Of a DNA stretch of 64,000 nucleotides, positions 57,558 to 64,000 are shown in pieces. Both the position numbers and the translations under genes were made by a program. A model generated the notes under the pieces. That model was not told where the DNA came from and did not search any database. It saw only the letters and a program-made list of their open reading frames with translations. Location of the stretch: positions 1,751,001 through 1,815,000 of the forward strand of contig OY288189.1 of the NCBI GenBank assembly GCA_958439205.1, written 5' to 3'. Origin of the DNA: an uncultured Allorhizobium sp. (GTDB lineage: Bacteria > Pseudomonadota > Alphaproteobacteria > Rhizobiales > Rhizobiaceae). Each line of letters opens with the position of its first letter. The stretch's first letter is position 1.

Positions 57558-58064
57558 ATGCGCATTTTTGGAGTTCCGGCGGCAATCGTGCATCACTCGA
57601 TCAGACAGACTTTTGACCGTGCCAAGGCACGTTTTCTGAAGCCCCTCCTGATTGCGGGTGCGCTGTTTTCGCCACTGCTGGCAGCCGATGCCGCCCATGC
57701 CGAGTTCCGTGTCTGCAACGGCACACCGAACCTTGTCGGCGTCGCCGTCGGCTACCGGGCGGAAGAGGGCTGGATTACGGAAGGCTGGTGGCAGGTTCCG
57801 GCCGGCACCTGCGCCACACTGATCGAGGGCGAACTCCAATCGCGTTACTATTATCTCTATGCTGAGGATGCCGCTCGCGGTGGTCGCTGGACTGGTGACA
57901 TCAACATGTGTGTCGCCGAAAACGAGTTCAAGATCGTTGGCGTGAAGGACTGCTTCGCACGCGGTTATCAGCAGATGGGATTCAAGGAATACGACACCGG
58001 CAGACAGGGGAGCTGGATGGTCCAGCTGTCCGATACGTCGGGCACCCAGGAAAGCCAGAACTGA
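57558..58064 (+). CDS. DUF1036 exported protein
   Basis: A 168-residue protein with a long N-terminal lead and hydrophobic signal segment (about 28-46, ending DAAHA). A DUF1036 domain follows, with FRVCNGTPNLVGVAVGYRAE, WWQVPAGTCATLIEGEL and CFARGYQQMGFKEYDTG. Four conserved cysteines probably form disulfides in the periplasm. AAGAAGG precedes the ATG. Its TGA overlaps the pykA ATG by one base. Function unknown; the linkage to pykA is typical of rhizobia. Confidence 0.88.
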   Translation: MRIFGVPAAIVHHSIRQTFDRAKARFLKPLLIAGALFSPLLAADAAHAEFRVCNGTPNLVGVAVGYRAEEGWITEGWWQVPAGTCATLIEGELQSRYYYLYAEDAARGGRWTGDINMCVAENEFKIVGVKDCFARGYQQMGFKEYDTGRQGSWMVQLSDTSGTQESQN

Positions 58065-59503
58065 TGAAGCGAAACCGCAAAGTAAAGATCCTCGCCACGC
58101 TTGGTCCCGCATCTTCCGACGAAGCGATGATCCGGAAGCTCCACGAAGCCGGGGCTGATCTTTTCCGCATCAATATGAGCCATTCGAGCCATGAGATGCT
58201 GCGGACGCTCATCCAGCGCATTCGCAGTGTCGAGGCAGCCTGTGGGCGCCCGATTGGCATCCTCGCCGACCTGCAGGGACCTAAGCTGCGTGTGGGCAAG
58301 TTTGCCGAAACCACTGTCGAGCTGAAGGCAGGCCAGACCTTTACACTCGACAGCAACGAAGCGCCCGGTGACGCGACCCGCGTCTACCTGCCGCATCCAG
58401 AAATTCTCGAATCGGTGAAGCCGGGCGACCGACTGCTGATCGATGACGGCAAGCTCCACCTGAAGGCCGTCAAATGCGATGGCAAGACGATCGTGACCGA
58501 AGTCGTCTCCGGCACCAAGATTTCCGACCGCAAGGGCGTGAGCCTGCCCGACACGATCCTCGCCACCGGCGTTCTGACCGACAAGGACCGCGCCGACCTC
58601 GACGCCGTGCTCGCGACCAATGACGTCGATTGGGTGGCGCTGTCCTTCATCCAGCGTCCGGAAGATCTGGCGGAAGTCCGCAAGATCGCCAAGGGCCGCG
58701 TGGGTCTGATGTCGAAGATCGAAAAGCCGCAGGCCATCGAGCGCATCGACGAGATCATCGCGCTCTCCGACGCCCTCATGGTCGCCCGTGGCGACCTTGG
58801 CGTTGAAATGCCGCTTGAGCGTGTGCCTGGCATCCAGAAGCAGCTGATCCGCGCCTGCCGCCGCGAAGGCAAGCCTGTTGTCGTTGCGACCCAGATGCTG
58901 GAATCGATGATCACGGCACCTGTGCCGACCCGCGCGGAAGTCTCTGACGTCGCGACCGCCGTCTTCGAAGGCGCTGATGCCATCATGCTGTCTGCCGAGT
59001 CGGCTTCCGGCCAGTATCCGGTCGAGGCCGTCGCCACCATGGCGTCTATCGCCCACACGGTCGAGCGCGAGCCGCACTATCCGGGCATCATCTACGCCCA
59101 GCGCGCCCAGCCGGAAGCGACGGGCGCTGATGCCATTTCGCTCGCTGCCCGCCAGATCGCCGAGACGCTGCGCCTTCAGGCGATCGTCTGTTATACGTCT
59201 TCGGGCAACACCGGTCTGCGTGCCTCGCGCGAGCGTCCGGAAGTGCCGATCATCGCGCTGTCGCCGGTCATCCAGACCGCGCGTCGTCTTTCGGTGGTCT
59301 GGGGCCTGCATTGCGTCGTGTCTTCGGAGCCGACCGATCTCGACGAGATGGTCAACGGTGCCTGCCGCATCGTCGTGGACGAAGGCTTCGGCAAGCCTGG
59401 CGATCGCATCATCATCTCGGCCGGTGTGCCGCTTGGCACGCCTGGCTCGACCAACATGCTGCGCATTGCCTATATTGGCTCGGATGGTCAGACGGGGATC
59501 TGA
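58064..59503 (+). CDS. pykA: Pyruvate kinase
   Basis: A 479-residue glycolytic enzyme forming ATP and pyruvate from phosphoenolpyruvate. Signatures: KILATLGPASSDEAMIRKL, LFRINMSHSSHEML, the catalytic Lys in MSKIEKPQAIERIDEII, VARGDLGVEMPLERVPGIQK and AESASGQYPVEAVATMASIA. The C-terminal domain ends near GTPGSTNMLRIAYIG. The start is the ATG overlapping the DUF1036 stop (TGATG), so translation is coupled. Confidence 0.96.
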   Translation: MKRNRKVKILATLGPASSDEAMIRKLHEAGADLFRINMSHSSHEMLRTLIQRIRSVEAACGRPIGILADLQGPKLRVGKFAETTVELKAGQTFTLDSNEAPGDATRVYLPHPEILESVKPGDRLLIDDGKLHLKAVKCDGKTIVTEVVSGTKISDRKGVSLPDTILATGVLTDKDRADLDAVLATNDVDWVALSFIQRPEDLAEVRKIAKGRVGLMSKIEKPQAIERIDEIIALSDALMVARGDLGVEMPLERVPGIQKQLIRACRREGKPVVVATQMLESMITAPVPTRAEVSDVATAVFEGADAIMLSAESASGQYPVEAVATMASIAHTVEREPHYPGIIYAQRAQPEATGADAISLAARQIAETLRLQAIVCYTSSGNTGLRASRERPEVPIIALSPVIQTARRLSVVWGLHCVVSSEPTDLDEMVNGACRIVVDEGFGKPGDRIIISAGVPLGTPGSTNMLRIAYIGSDGQTGI

Positions 59504-59527
59504 TCCCCGCTTCAATACTAGGATTGG

Positions 59528-59553
59528 AAAAGCCGCCTCCGGGCGGCTTTTTT
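59528..59553. terminator. Terminator between pykA and the converging hydrolase gene
   Basis: AAAAGCCGCC and GGCGGCTTTT pair around a TCCG loop, followed by TTT on the plus strand. The AAAA on the left arm allows some termination of the minus-strand gene as well. Confidence 0.85.
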
Positions 59554-59561
59554 CATGGCAG

Positions 59562-60629
59562 TTATTGGCCAGCCTGAAGGGAAGGGGCTTCACCCGCCGT
59601 TTCCACGCGTGTCGCGGCGAGCCGCGGCTCCACCGCGCGCGCCATGGCCTGCAGATCGCGTGTCTCGCCGGCAATCTTCTCGAGGGCCGCGATCGCGATA
59701 TCGATCACGATATAATCCGGCTTGTGGCCAAGGCCTTCTATCCAGACCAGTTCAGAGCCTGCGATGTCGCGAGCGAGGCCCTTCGAATGGATTTCCTCCA
59801 GCACGATTTCGTCTGCGTCGCCGGTGATCACCACCGTCGGCTTGGCGATCTCGCGGTAGCGCGCGGCGAAGGTGCTCACATAGGCATGCAGGCCGGCGAC
59901 ATCCTTTGCGTTGGACCGAAAGGTCGAGGGGCGAAGGACGAGGGCCGGGCCGGTATTTTCTAGATAGGTGTCGGGACGTGGATTGGGCGCGAAGACATGA
60001 TCCGTCGCCGCCTCTATGCGCATCATGCCCGCATGCAGAGCCAGCGTATGGCAGAAGATCGGGCCGATGACCGGGGCGGAGGCGAGGTGATAGTACCAGT
60101 CGACGCCGCCGGGCCAGGGATGGGTTGCGGCCGCGAGCAATACCAGGCCCTCGACTTTATCAGGATGCAGCACGCCGAAGCTTGCGGTGATCGCGCCGCC
60201 GAAGGAATGGCCGACGATGATCGCTCGTTCGATCCCCTTCTTTTCCATCAGCCGCGCAATCGCGTTCGCCTGGCCGTCCGGCGTGTCGTTCTCCGGCCCG
60301 CCACGCTCCGAGTAGCCGTGCCCAGGCCTATCGACGAATAGAAGCTCGGCACGTCCGCGCAAAGGCTCCAGGAAGGCGCCTGCCTGGTCTCTGAGATTCC
60401 CGGAGGCGCCGTGGATGAAGACGATGGGTGGCAGGTCTGCGTCGGGGCCTGCGGGCACGTGGAGGGCATTCAGGCTGAAGCCGCCGACATCGGTCAGCTC
60501 GCCGACATTCGGCGTCTCGGTCTCGATGGCGCGCGCGCGGAGTTGTGTGGCGATGGCAAGGGCCGCGAGCACGGCGATGAGGATGAAGAGGATAACGAGC
60601 AAGGCGAGACCGATACGGGGGAGGAGCAA
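59562..60629 (-). CDS. Membrane-anchored alpha/beta hydrolase
   Basis: A 355-residue protein with an N-terminal membrane helix (about 5-27, IGLALLVILFILIAVLAALA) followed by an alpha/beta-hydrolase domain. It has IVFIHGASGNLRDQ, FVDRPGHGYSERGG, the Ser nucleophile in IIVGHSFGGAITASFG, the acid in ITGDADEIV and the histidine in EGLGHKPDYIV. The first residue would come from a TTG at 60629 without a clear ribosome site, so the exact start is unsure. Substrate unknown. Confidence 0.8.
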   Translation of the reverse strand: MLLPRIGLALLVILFILIAVLAALAIATQLRARAIETETPNVGELTDVGGFSLNALHVPAGPDADLPPIVFIHGASGNLRDQAGAFLEPLRGRAELLFVDRPGHGYSERGGPENDTPDGQANAIARLMEKKGIERAIIVGHSFGGAITASFGVLHPDKVEGLVLLAAATHPWPGGVDWYYHLASAPVIGPIFCHTLALHAGMMRIEAATDHVFAPNPRPDTYLENTGPALVLRPSTFRSNAKDVAGLHAYVSTFAARYREIAKPTVVITGDADEIVLEEIHSKGLARDIAGSELVWIEGLGHKPDYIVIDIAIAALEKIAGETRDLQAMARAVEPRLAATRVETAGEAPSLQAGQ

Positions 60630-60729
60630 GAGCGAAGCTTCCGAGCTGGACGATATAGCAACAAGATCGTGCTGCAGTGCCGTTCGTCAAGGTTTTGCTC
60701 GGTTTGCAGCGGAAGCGTAGGGAGGAGAG

Positions 60730-60758
60730 TTGTTGTCGCTACGGAAATTCCGTATACT
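60730..60758 (+). promoter_or_regulatory. Promoter with internal operator of the BrnT/XRE module
   Basis: TTGTTG (60730-60735) and TATACT (60753-60758) are exactly 17 bases apart. A perfect 15-base palindrome TACGGAAATTCCGTA (60740-60754) fills the spacer and touches the -10. The toxin ATG is only six bases past the -10, so the transcript is probably leaderless. Confidence 0.65.
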
Positions 60759-60764
60759 GCCTGC

Positions 60765-61037
60765 ATGAATGAGCGGTTCGATCCCGAGAAGGACCAGATC
60801 AATCAGGCGAAGCATGGCGTTTCGCTGGTCCTTGGAGATCGTATCTTTGATGACATCGATCATCTCATCATCCCCTCGTTCCGCGAACGTGACGGTGAGG
60901 AGCGGTATAAGGTCATAGGTACGATGGAAGACCGACTGTTCACCGGAGTGTTTGTTTGGCGGGGCGAACAGCCTCGCTTTATCTCGGTTCGAAGGAGCAA
61001 TCGTGGAGAAGAGCGTGCCTATCGCGATACTGGCTGA
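60765..61037 (+). CDS. brnT: BrnT-family ribonuclease toxin
   Basis: A 90-residue BrnT-type toxin: FDPEKDQINQAKHGVSLVLG, IFDDIDHLIIPSFRERDGEE, RYKVIGTMEDRLFTGVFVW and the C-terminal ISVRRSNRGEERAYRD. BrnT has a RelE-like fold and cuts RNA to stop growth. It precedes its antitoxin, the usual order for this family. The ATG lies directly behind the -10 element and there is no ribosome-binding site. Confidence 0.88.
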   Translation: MNERFDPEKDQINQAKHGVSLVLGDRIFDDIDHLIIPSFRERDGEERYKVIGTMEDRLFTGVFVWRGEQPRFISVRRSNRGEERAYRDTG

Positions 61038-61284
61038 TCCAACCGACAACGAGGACTTCGATGTCTCCTCGGATGCGCTGGATCGGGCGCAGCGTGCGCG
61101 ACTGATCCGACGGACACGCACAGCGCTAGGTCTGTCACAGACGGAGTTCGCGTCACGTTTTCGCGTGCCTGTGGGGACGCTGAGAGATTGGGAGCAGGCA
61201 CGGGCAACTGCGCCAGACTTTGCCATTGCCTATGTGCGTGTGATTGCCCAGCATCCCGATCTGGTCGCGAAGGTGGTGGGCTGA
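61003..61284 (+). CDS. XRE-type antitoxin paired with BrnT
   Basis: A 93-residue protein starting at GTG 61003, which has GAAGGAG six bases upstream, and overlapping brnT by 35 bases. Its N-terminus (EKSVPIAILADPTDNEDFDV) would contact the toxin. The C-terminus is an XRE helix-turn-helix: RTRTALGLSQTEFASRFRVP and GTLRDWEQARATAPDFAIAY. It differs from the ribbon-type BrnA antitoxin, but XRE partners of BrnT are known. It probably represses through the palindrome upstream of brnT. Confidence 0.82.
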   Translation: MEKSVPIAILADPTDNEDFDVSSDALDRAQRARLIRRTRTALGLSQTEFASRFRVPVGTLRDWEQARATAPDFAIAYVRVIAQHPDLVAKVVG

Positions 61285-61305
61285 AGCAATTCTTCGTTGG
61301 GAGAA

Positions 61306-61941
61306 TTACGTCCGCTGGCCGGCCAGTTCTTCCGAGAGCTTTGAGACGATCTCCTGGGCCTCACGATCGGCGGGGAAGATGTCCAGGTAGCGTTCCCAGG
61401 CCTTCAATGCCGCATCCTTGCTGCCGCGCTCCGTGAGGATGCCCGCAAGGCCGGCGATTGCGCCGAAATGGCGAGGCTCGAGGTCGAGGACTTTCTCGAT
61501 GTCTGAGACGGACTTCTGATAATTGCCCATGGTGAAGTGCAGCGTCGCACGCTGGTTCCAGGCACCGACAAAATCCGGCTTGAGAATGATGGCCTGGTCG
61601 ATGAAGTCGAGGGCCGCTGCATTGCGCTTTTCGCCAGCTGCCTTGGCAGACCATTGCATCAGCAGATTGATCGTCGGGCTCGACGATTCGCTCCAGGTTG
61701 CCATCGTGGAATTGGCGATCTGGCGGGCGGCCTGGGGATTGCGCTCCCGTTTCAGCTCGGCCAGCAGGTCATCGACAGTCTTGGGCTTGGCCGGTGGCTT
61801 CAGCGGGATCTGTTCGACAGGGGCCTGGGTCGCTTGCGCGCCCCCCTGTTCTTCGGGTGCCTGCGCGGAGACGGAGCCTGCTGCGAGCAGGGCGGGAACG
61901 AGCAGGTGGCTAAGGGCGAGTCGCAAAGAAAAACGGCGCAT
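61306..61941 (-). CDS. Periplasmic tetratricopeptide-repeat protein
   Basis: A 211-residue exported protein with a signal peptide (about 1-27, GSVSAQA) and a Gln/Pro linker. Three TPR-like units cover about 105-205, including FIDQAIILKPDFVGAWNQRA, HFTMGNYQKSVSDIEKVLDL and AALKAWERYLDIFPADREA. It is likely a scaffold for protein contacts; the partner is unknown. It converges with the XRE antitoxin. Confidence 0.85.
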   Translation of the reverse strand: MRRFSLRLALSHLLVPALLAAGSVSAQAPEEQGGAQATQAPVEQIPLKPPAKPKTVDDLLAELKRERNPQAARQIANSTMATWSESSSPTINLLMQWSAKAAGEKRNAAALDFIDQAIILKPDFVGAWNQRATLHFTMGNYQKSVSDIEKVLDLEPRHFGAIAGLAGILTERGSKDAALKAWERYLDIFPADREAQEIVSKLSEELAGQRT

Positions 61942-62054
61942 ACAGGGAAGGTAGTCCCTCAGCGCCGTCTTTCAAACTCAAATTTCCGATATCAACACGC
62001 CGCAGATGCGGCGGGCAGTACTTCCGGCTCATGGGATCCTGAGATCCCGGGGCA

Positions 62055-62180
62055 TCAGCCCTGGCGAGCCTTGAAGCGCGGGTTCTGCTTGTTGATGATG
62101 TAGATACGGCCCTTGCGGCGAACCAGACGGTTGTCGCGATGACGGGCCTTAAGCGCTTTCAGCGAGTTCTTGATCTTCAT
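62055..62180 (-). CDS. rpmJ: Ribosomal protein bL36 (short, zinc-ligand-free form)
   Basis: A 41-residue ribosomal protein, [20 protein letters not shown] then [21 protein letters not shown]. It lacks the CxxC...CxxxxH zinc ligands, so it is the zinc-independent form that many proteobacteria carry as sole or second copy. Its position downstream of purEK is typical of rhizobia. A CGCCGC/GCGGCG hairpin follows near 62000 but has a poor T-run. Confidence 0.93.
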   Translation of the reverse strand: MKIKNSLKALKARHRDNRLVRRKGRIYIINKQNPRFKARQG

Positions 62181-62232
62181 TTTTCTGGTCCACAACGATT
62201 GTCGGGGAATGTGTCATTCACCCACTGTGTTC

Positions 62233-62262
62233 AAACAATCAAAAGCGCGCCGCTGGGCGCGC
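62233..62262 (-). terminator. Terminator after purEK
   Basis: GCGCGCC (62245-62251) pairs with GGCGCGC (62256-62262). The minus strand then reads TTTTGATTGTTTG. It lies about 97 bases past purK and before rpmJ, so rpmJ should have its own promoter. Confidence 0.7.
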
Positions 62263-62358
62263 CCCTGAAGAGTTGGCGGCAATTAGCCCGAGGGAGGCCT
62301 TGATGTCAACATGCCCGGCGGAAAATGCGGGGCACATCAGGCTAAAAAACCGGGAAAA

Positions 62359-63423
62359 TCAGTCGCGAAACGGCAGGATTTCGGTGACATGGCCCATCTT
62401 GCGGCCGGGTCTGGCTTCCGTCTTGCCGTAGAGATGGACGAGCACGTTGGGCTTTGAGAGCCAGGCCGGGACAGAATCGATGTCGTCGCCGATCAGATTC
62501 GTCATCACGCAATCGGAATGGCGCACTGTGTCGCCGAGCGGCAGAGAGGAGACCGCGCGGATGTGCTGCTCGAACTGCGAGACGACGCAGGCGGCCTCCG
62601 TCCAGTGGCCGGAATTGTGGACGCGCGGCGCGATCTCGTTGGCGATCAGGCTCCCGTCCTCCAGCACGAAGAACTCCATGCCGACCACGCCGACATAGGC
62701 CAGGCCGTCGAGCAGCTTGGTTGCAGCCTCACGGGCGGCCTTGGCCGTCTCCGGCGTGATGGCGGCGGGCTGGGTCGAGGTGTGCAGGATGCCGTTGCGG
62801 TGCACGTTCTCGGTCGGGTCGTAGCAGCGGACTTCGCCATCGGTGCCACGGGCGGCGATGATCGAGATCTCGCGGACGAAAGGCACGAAGCTTTCGAGAA
62901 TCAGCGGGACGGAGCCCAGGGCTTCATAACCGCCGTCGGCGGCTTCACCCTTGCGGTAGACCTTCTGACCCTTGCCGTCATAACCGAGGCGGCGGGTCTT
63001 TAAGACACCTTCGCCACCGAAGTCGGCGAGGGCTGCTTCGAGGTCGGCCTGACTGTCCACGGCGTGGAAACGGGCTGTCTCGATACCCGAGGCGTTGAGG
63101 AAGCGCTTTTCCGTCACGCGGTCCTGAGCAACCTCAAGCGCCTTCGGTGGCGGATAGACGGGCACGCTTGCGGCAAGCGTCTCGGCGGCGGTCACCGGCA
63201 CGTTTTCGAATTCGTAGGTGATGACGTCGCAGAGGCGGGCGAGCTCGGCAAGTGCTGCCGGATCGTCATACGCAGCGACTATCTGCTGGTTTGCCACTTG
63301 TGCGGCCGGGCTGTCGGCCTGGGGCTCGAGGATCACGGTACGGAAGTTCAGGCGGGCGGCAGACATGGCCAGCATGCGGCCGAGCTGGCCGCCACCGATG
63401 ATGCCGATGGTGCGGATGGTCAT
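62359..63423 (-). CDS. purK: N5-carboxyaminoimidazole ribonucleotide synthase
   Basis: A 354-residue ATP-grasp enzyme carboxylating AIR in purine synthesis. Signatures: [69 protein letters not shown] and the closing [13 protein letters not shown]. The ATG at 63423 overlaps the purE TGA (ATGA), so the two are translationally coupled. A longer in-frame start at 63477 would lie inside purE. Confidence 0.95.
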   Translation of the reverse strand: MTIRTIGIIGGGQLGRMLAMSAARLNFRTVILEPQADSPAAQVANQQIVAAYDDPAALAELARLCDVITYEFENVPVTAAETLAASVPVYPPPKALEVAQDRVTEKRFLNASGIETARFHAVDSQADLEAALADFGGEGVLKTRRLGYDGKGQKVYRKGEAADGGYEALGSVPLILESFVPFVREISIIAARGTDGEVRCYDPTENVHRNGILHTSTQPAAITPETAKAAREAATKLLDGLAYVGVVGMEFFVLEDGSLIANEIAPRVHNSGHWTEAACVVSQFEQHIRAVSSLPLGDTVRHSDCVMTNLIGDDIDSVPAWLSKPNVLVHLYGKTEARPGRKMGHVTEILPFRD

Positions 63424-63920
63424 GGGGCCTCGTCCACGGGATATTCGGCGACGGATGCCGTCTGGCGCTCGACCCATTCGTCGAGGCGGTCAGCGAGTTC
63501 GTCGTCATAGACGGCCAGAACACGGGCGGCGAGCAGGGCGGCATTGACGGCGCCTGCGCGTCCGATGGCCAGCGTACCGACGGGAATGCCGGCCGGCATC
63601 TGGACGATCGAGTAAAGGCTGTCGAGGCCGGACATCGATTTCGACTGAACGGGGACGCCAAAGACGGGAAGGGTGGTCAGGGACGCGACCATGCCGGGCA
63701 AGTGGGCTGCGCCGCCGGCCCCTGCGATCACCACCTTGAAGCCTTCGTCGCGGGCTCCTTTGGCGAAAGCATACATGCGGTCGGGCGTGCGATGTGCCGA
63801 AACGATCCGTGCTTCATAGGAGACGCCGAGTGCGTCGAGCGTGTCTGCGGCGTTCTTCATGGTCTCCCAGTCGGACTGGCTTCCCATGATGATGGCGACG
63901 GGCGGGCACTCAGCGGTCAT
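63420..63920 (-). CDS. purE: N5-CAIR mutase (class I PurE)
   Basis: A 166-residue enzyme converting N5-CAIR to CAIR. Family motifs are [55 protein letters not shown] and [23 protein letters not shown] 63920 is preceded by AAGGATCC. It lies 17 bases after the DUF465 stop, suggesting a DUF465-purE-purK operon. Confidence 0.96.
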   Translation of the reverse strand: MTAECPPVAIIMGSQSDWETMKNAADTLDALGVSYEARIVSAHRTPDRMYAFAKGARDEGFKVVIAGAGGAAHLPGMVASLTTLPVFGVPVQSKSMSGLDSLYSIVQMPAGIPVGTLAIGRAGAVNAALLAARVLAVYDDELADRLDEWVERQTASVAEYPVDEAP

Positions 63921-63936
63921 CTCGGATCCTTCTGTG

Positions 63937-64000
63937 TCACGCAATGATGTCGGGGATGATCTGGTCTTCAAGCGCCGTGATCTTGTCCTTGATGGACAGT
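63937..64000 (-). CDS. DUF465/YdcH-family protein, C-terminal end only
   Basis: The last 20 residues, [20 protein letters not shown], followed by TGA, match the C-terminus of the small YdcH/DUF465 proteins that precede purE in rhizobia. The N-terminus lies beyond the window. Function unknown. Confidence 0.75.
   Translation of the reverse strand, partial: LSIKDKITALEDQIIPDIIA

Overview
The window reads as a chromosomal segment of a Rhizobiales bacterium, most likely Rhizobiaceae (Rhizobium/Agrobacterium type). This rests on gene content: CpdR, homospermidine synthase, an Omp10-type lipoprotein, GapR (DUF2312), DUF1036 beside pyruvate kinase, DUF1244, the DUF465-purE-purK-rpmJ block and a DctD/NtrC-like regulator. 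The DNA is GC-rich, so many genes carry long antisense reading frames that I treated as shadows. I saw no insertion sequence, prophage, CRISPR array or rRNA. Genus-level placement would need a database search.

Layout. 1-11.4 kb (minus strand): 5' part of glycogen phosphorylase, an orphan TadG-like von Willebrand protein, a three-gene transglutaminase / permuted ATP-grasp / amidoligase operon, and a bifunctional mannose-phosphate enzyme. 11.6-16.6 kb: FAH-family hydrolase coupled to a cysteine-cluster protein, tRNA-Val(GAC), cpdR, N-formylglutamate amidohydrolase, a candidate anti-Shine-Dalgarno small RNA, hisN and a lysophospholipase-like hydrolase. 16.6-20.1 kb: a terminator with no parent gene, a small heat-shock gene with a ROSE-like leader, and a four-gene bufferin-type (DUF2282-DUF692-DUF2063-DoxX) operon. 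20.2-28.7 kb: threonine aldolase and glutamate synthase gltB/gltD, split by a VapBC toxin-antitoxin pair. 28.7-36.6 kb: a degenerate SGNH protein, lytic transglycosylase, galU, a beta-barrel protein, kdsD and an SPFH/NfeD pair. 36.7-46.7 kb: a chemoreceptor with a periplasmic partner, hemH, a 5'-nucleotidase with LysM, Omp10-like lipoprotein, homospermidine synthase, a DUF3445 haem protein and a ParDE-type module. 46.7-52 kb: a tight five-gene operon (pepF-pabB-pabC-membrane protein-YciI). 52-64 kb: a GAFTGA-less AAA+ regulator, a DUF882 peptidase-like protein, gapR, DUF1244, a second formylglutamate hydrolase, DUF1036-pykA, a hydrolase, a BrnT/XRE toxin-antitoxin pair, a TPR protein, rpmJ, purK-purE and the end of a DUF465 gene.

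How the genes fit together. Central carbon and nitrogen metabolism dominate (glgP, gltBD, pykA, purEK, hisN, pabBC). An envelope group (galU, kdsD, mannose-phosphate enzyme, lytic transglycosylase, Omp10, beta-barrel protein, DUF882) sits alongside. The least described parts are the amidoligase operon, the metal-stress RiPP operon with an internal hairpin, two RNA loci with exposed CCUCC motifs, and three toxin-antitoxin pairs, one of which lies inside the gltBD locus.
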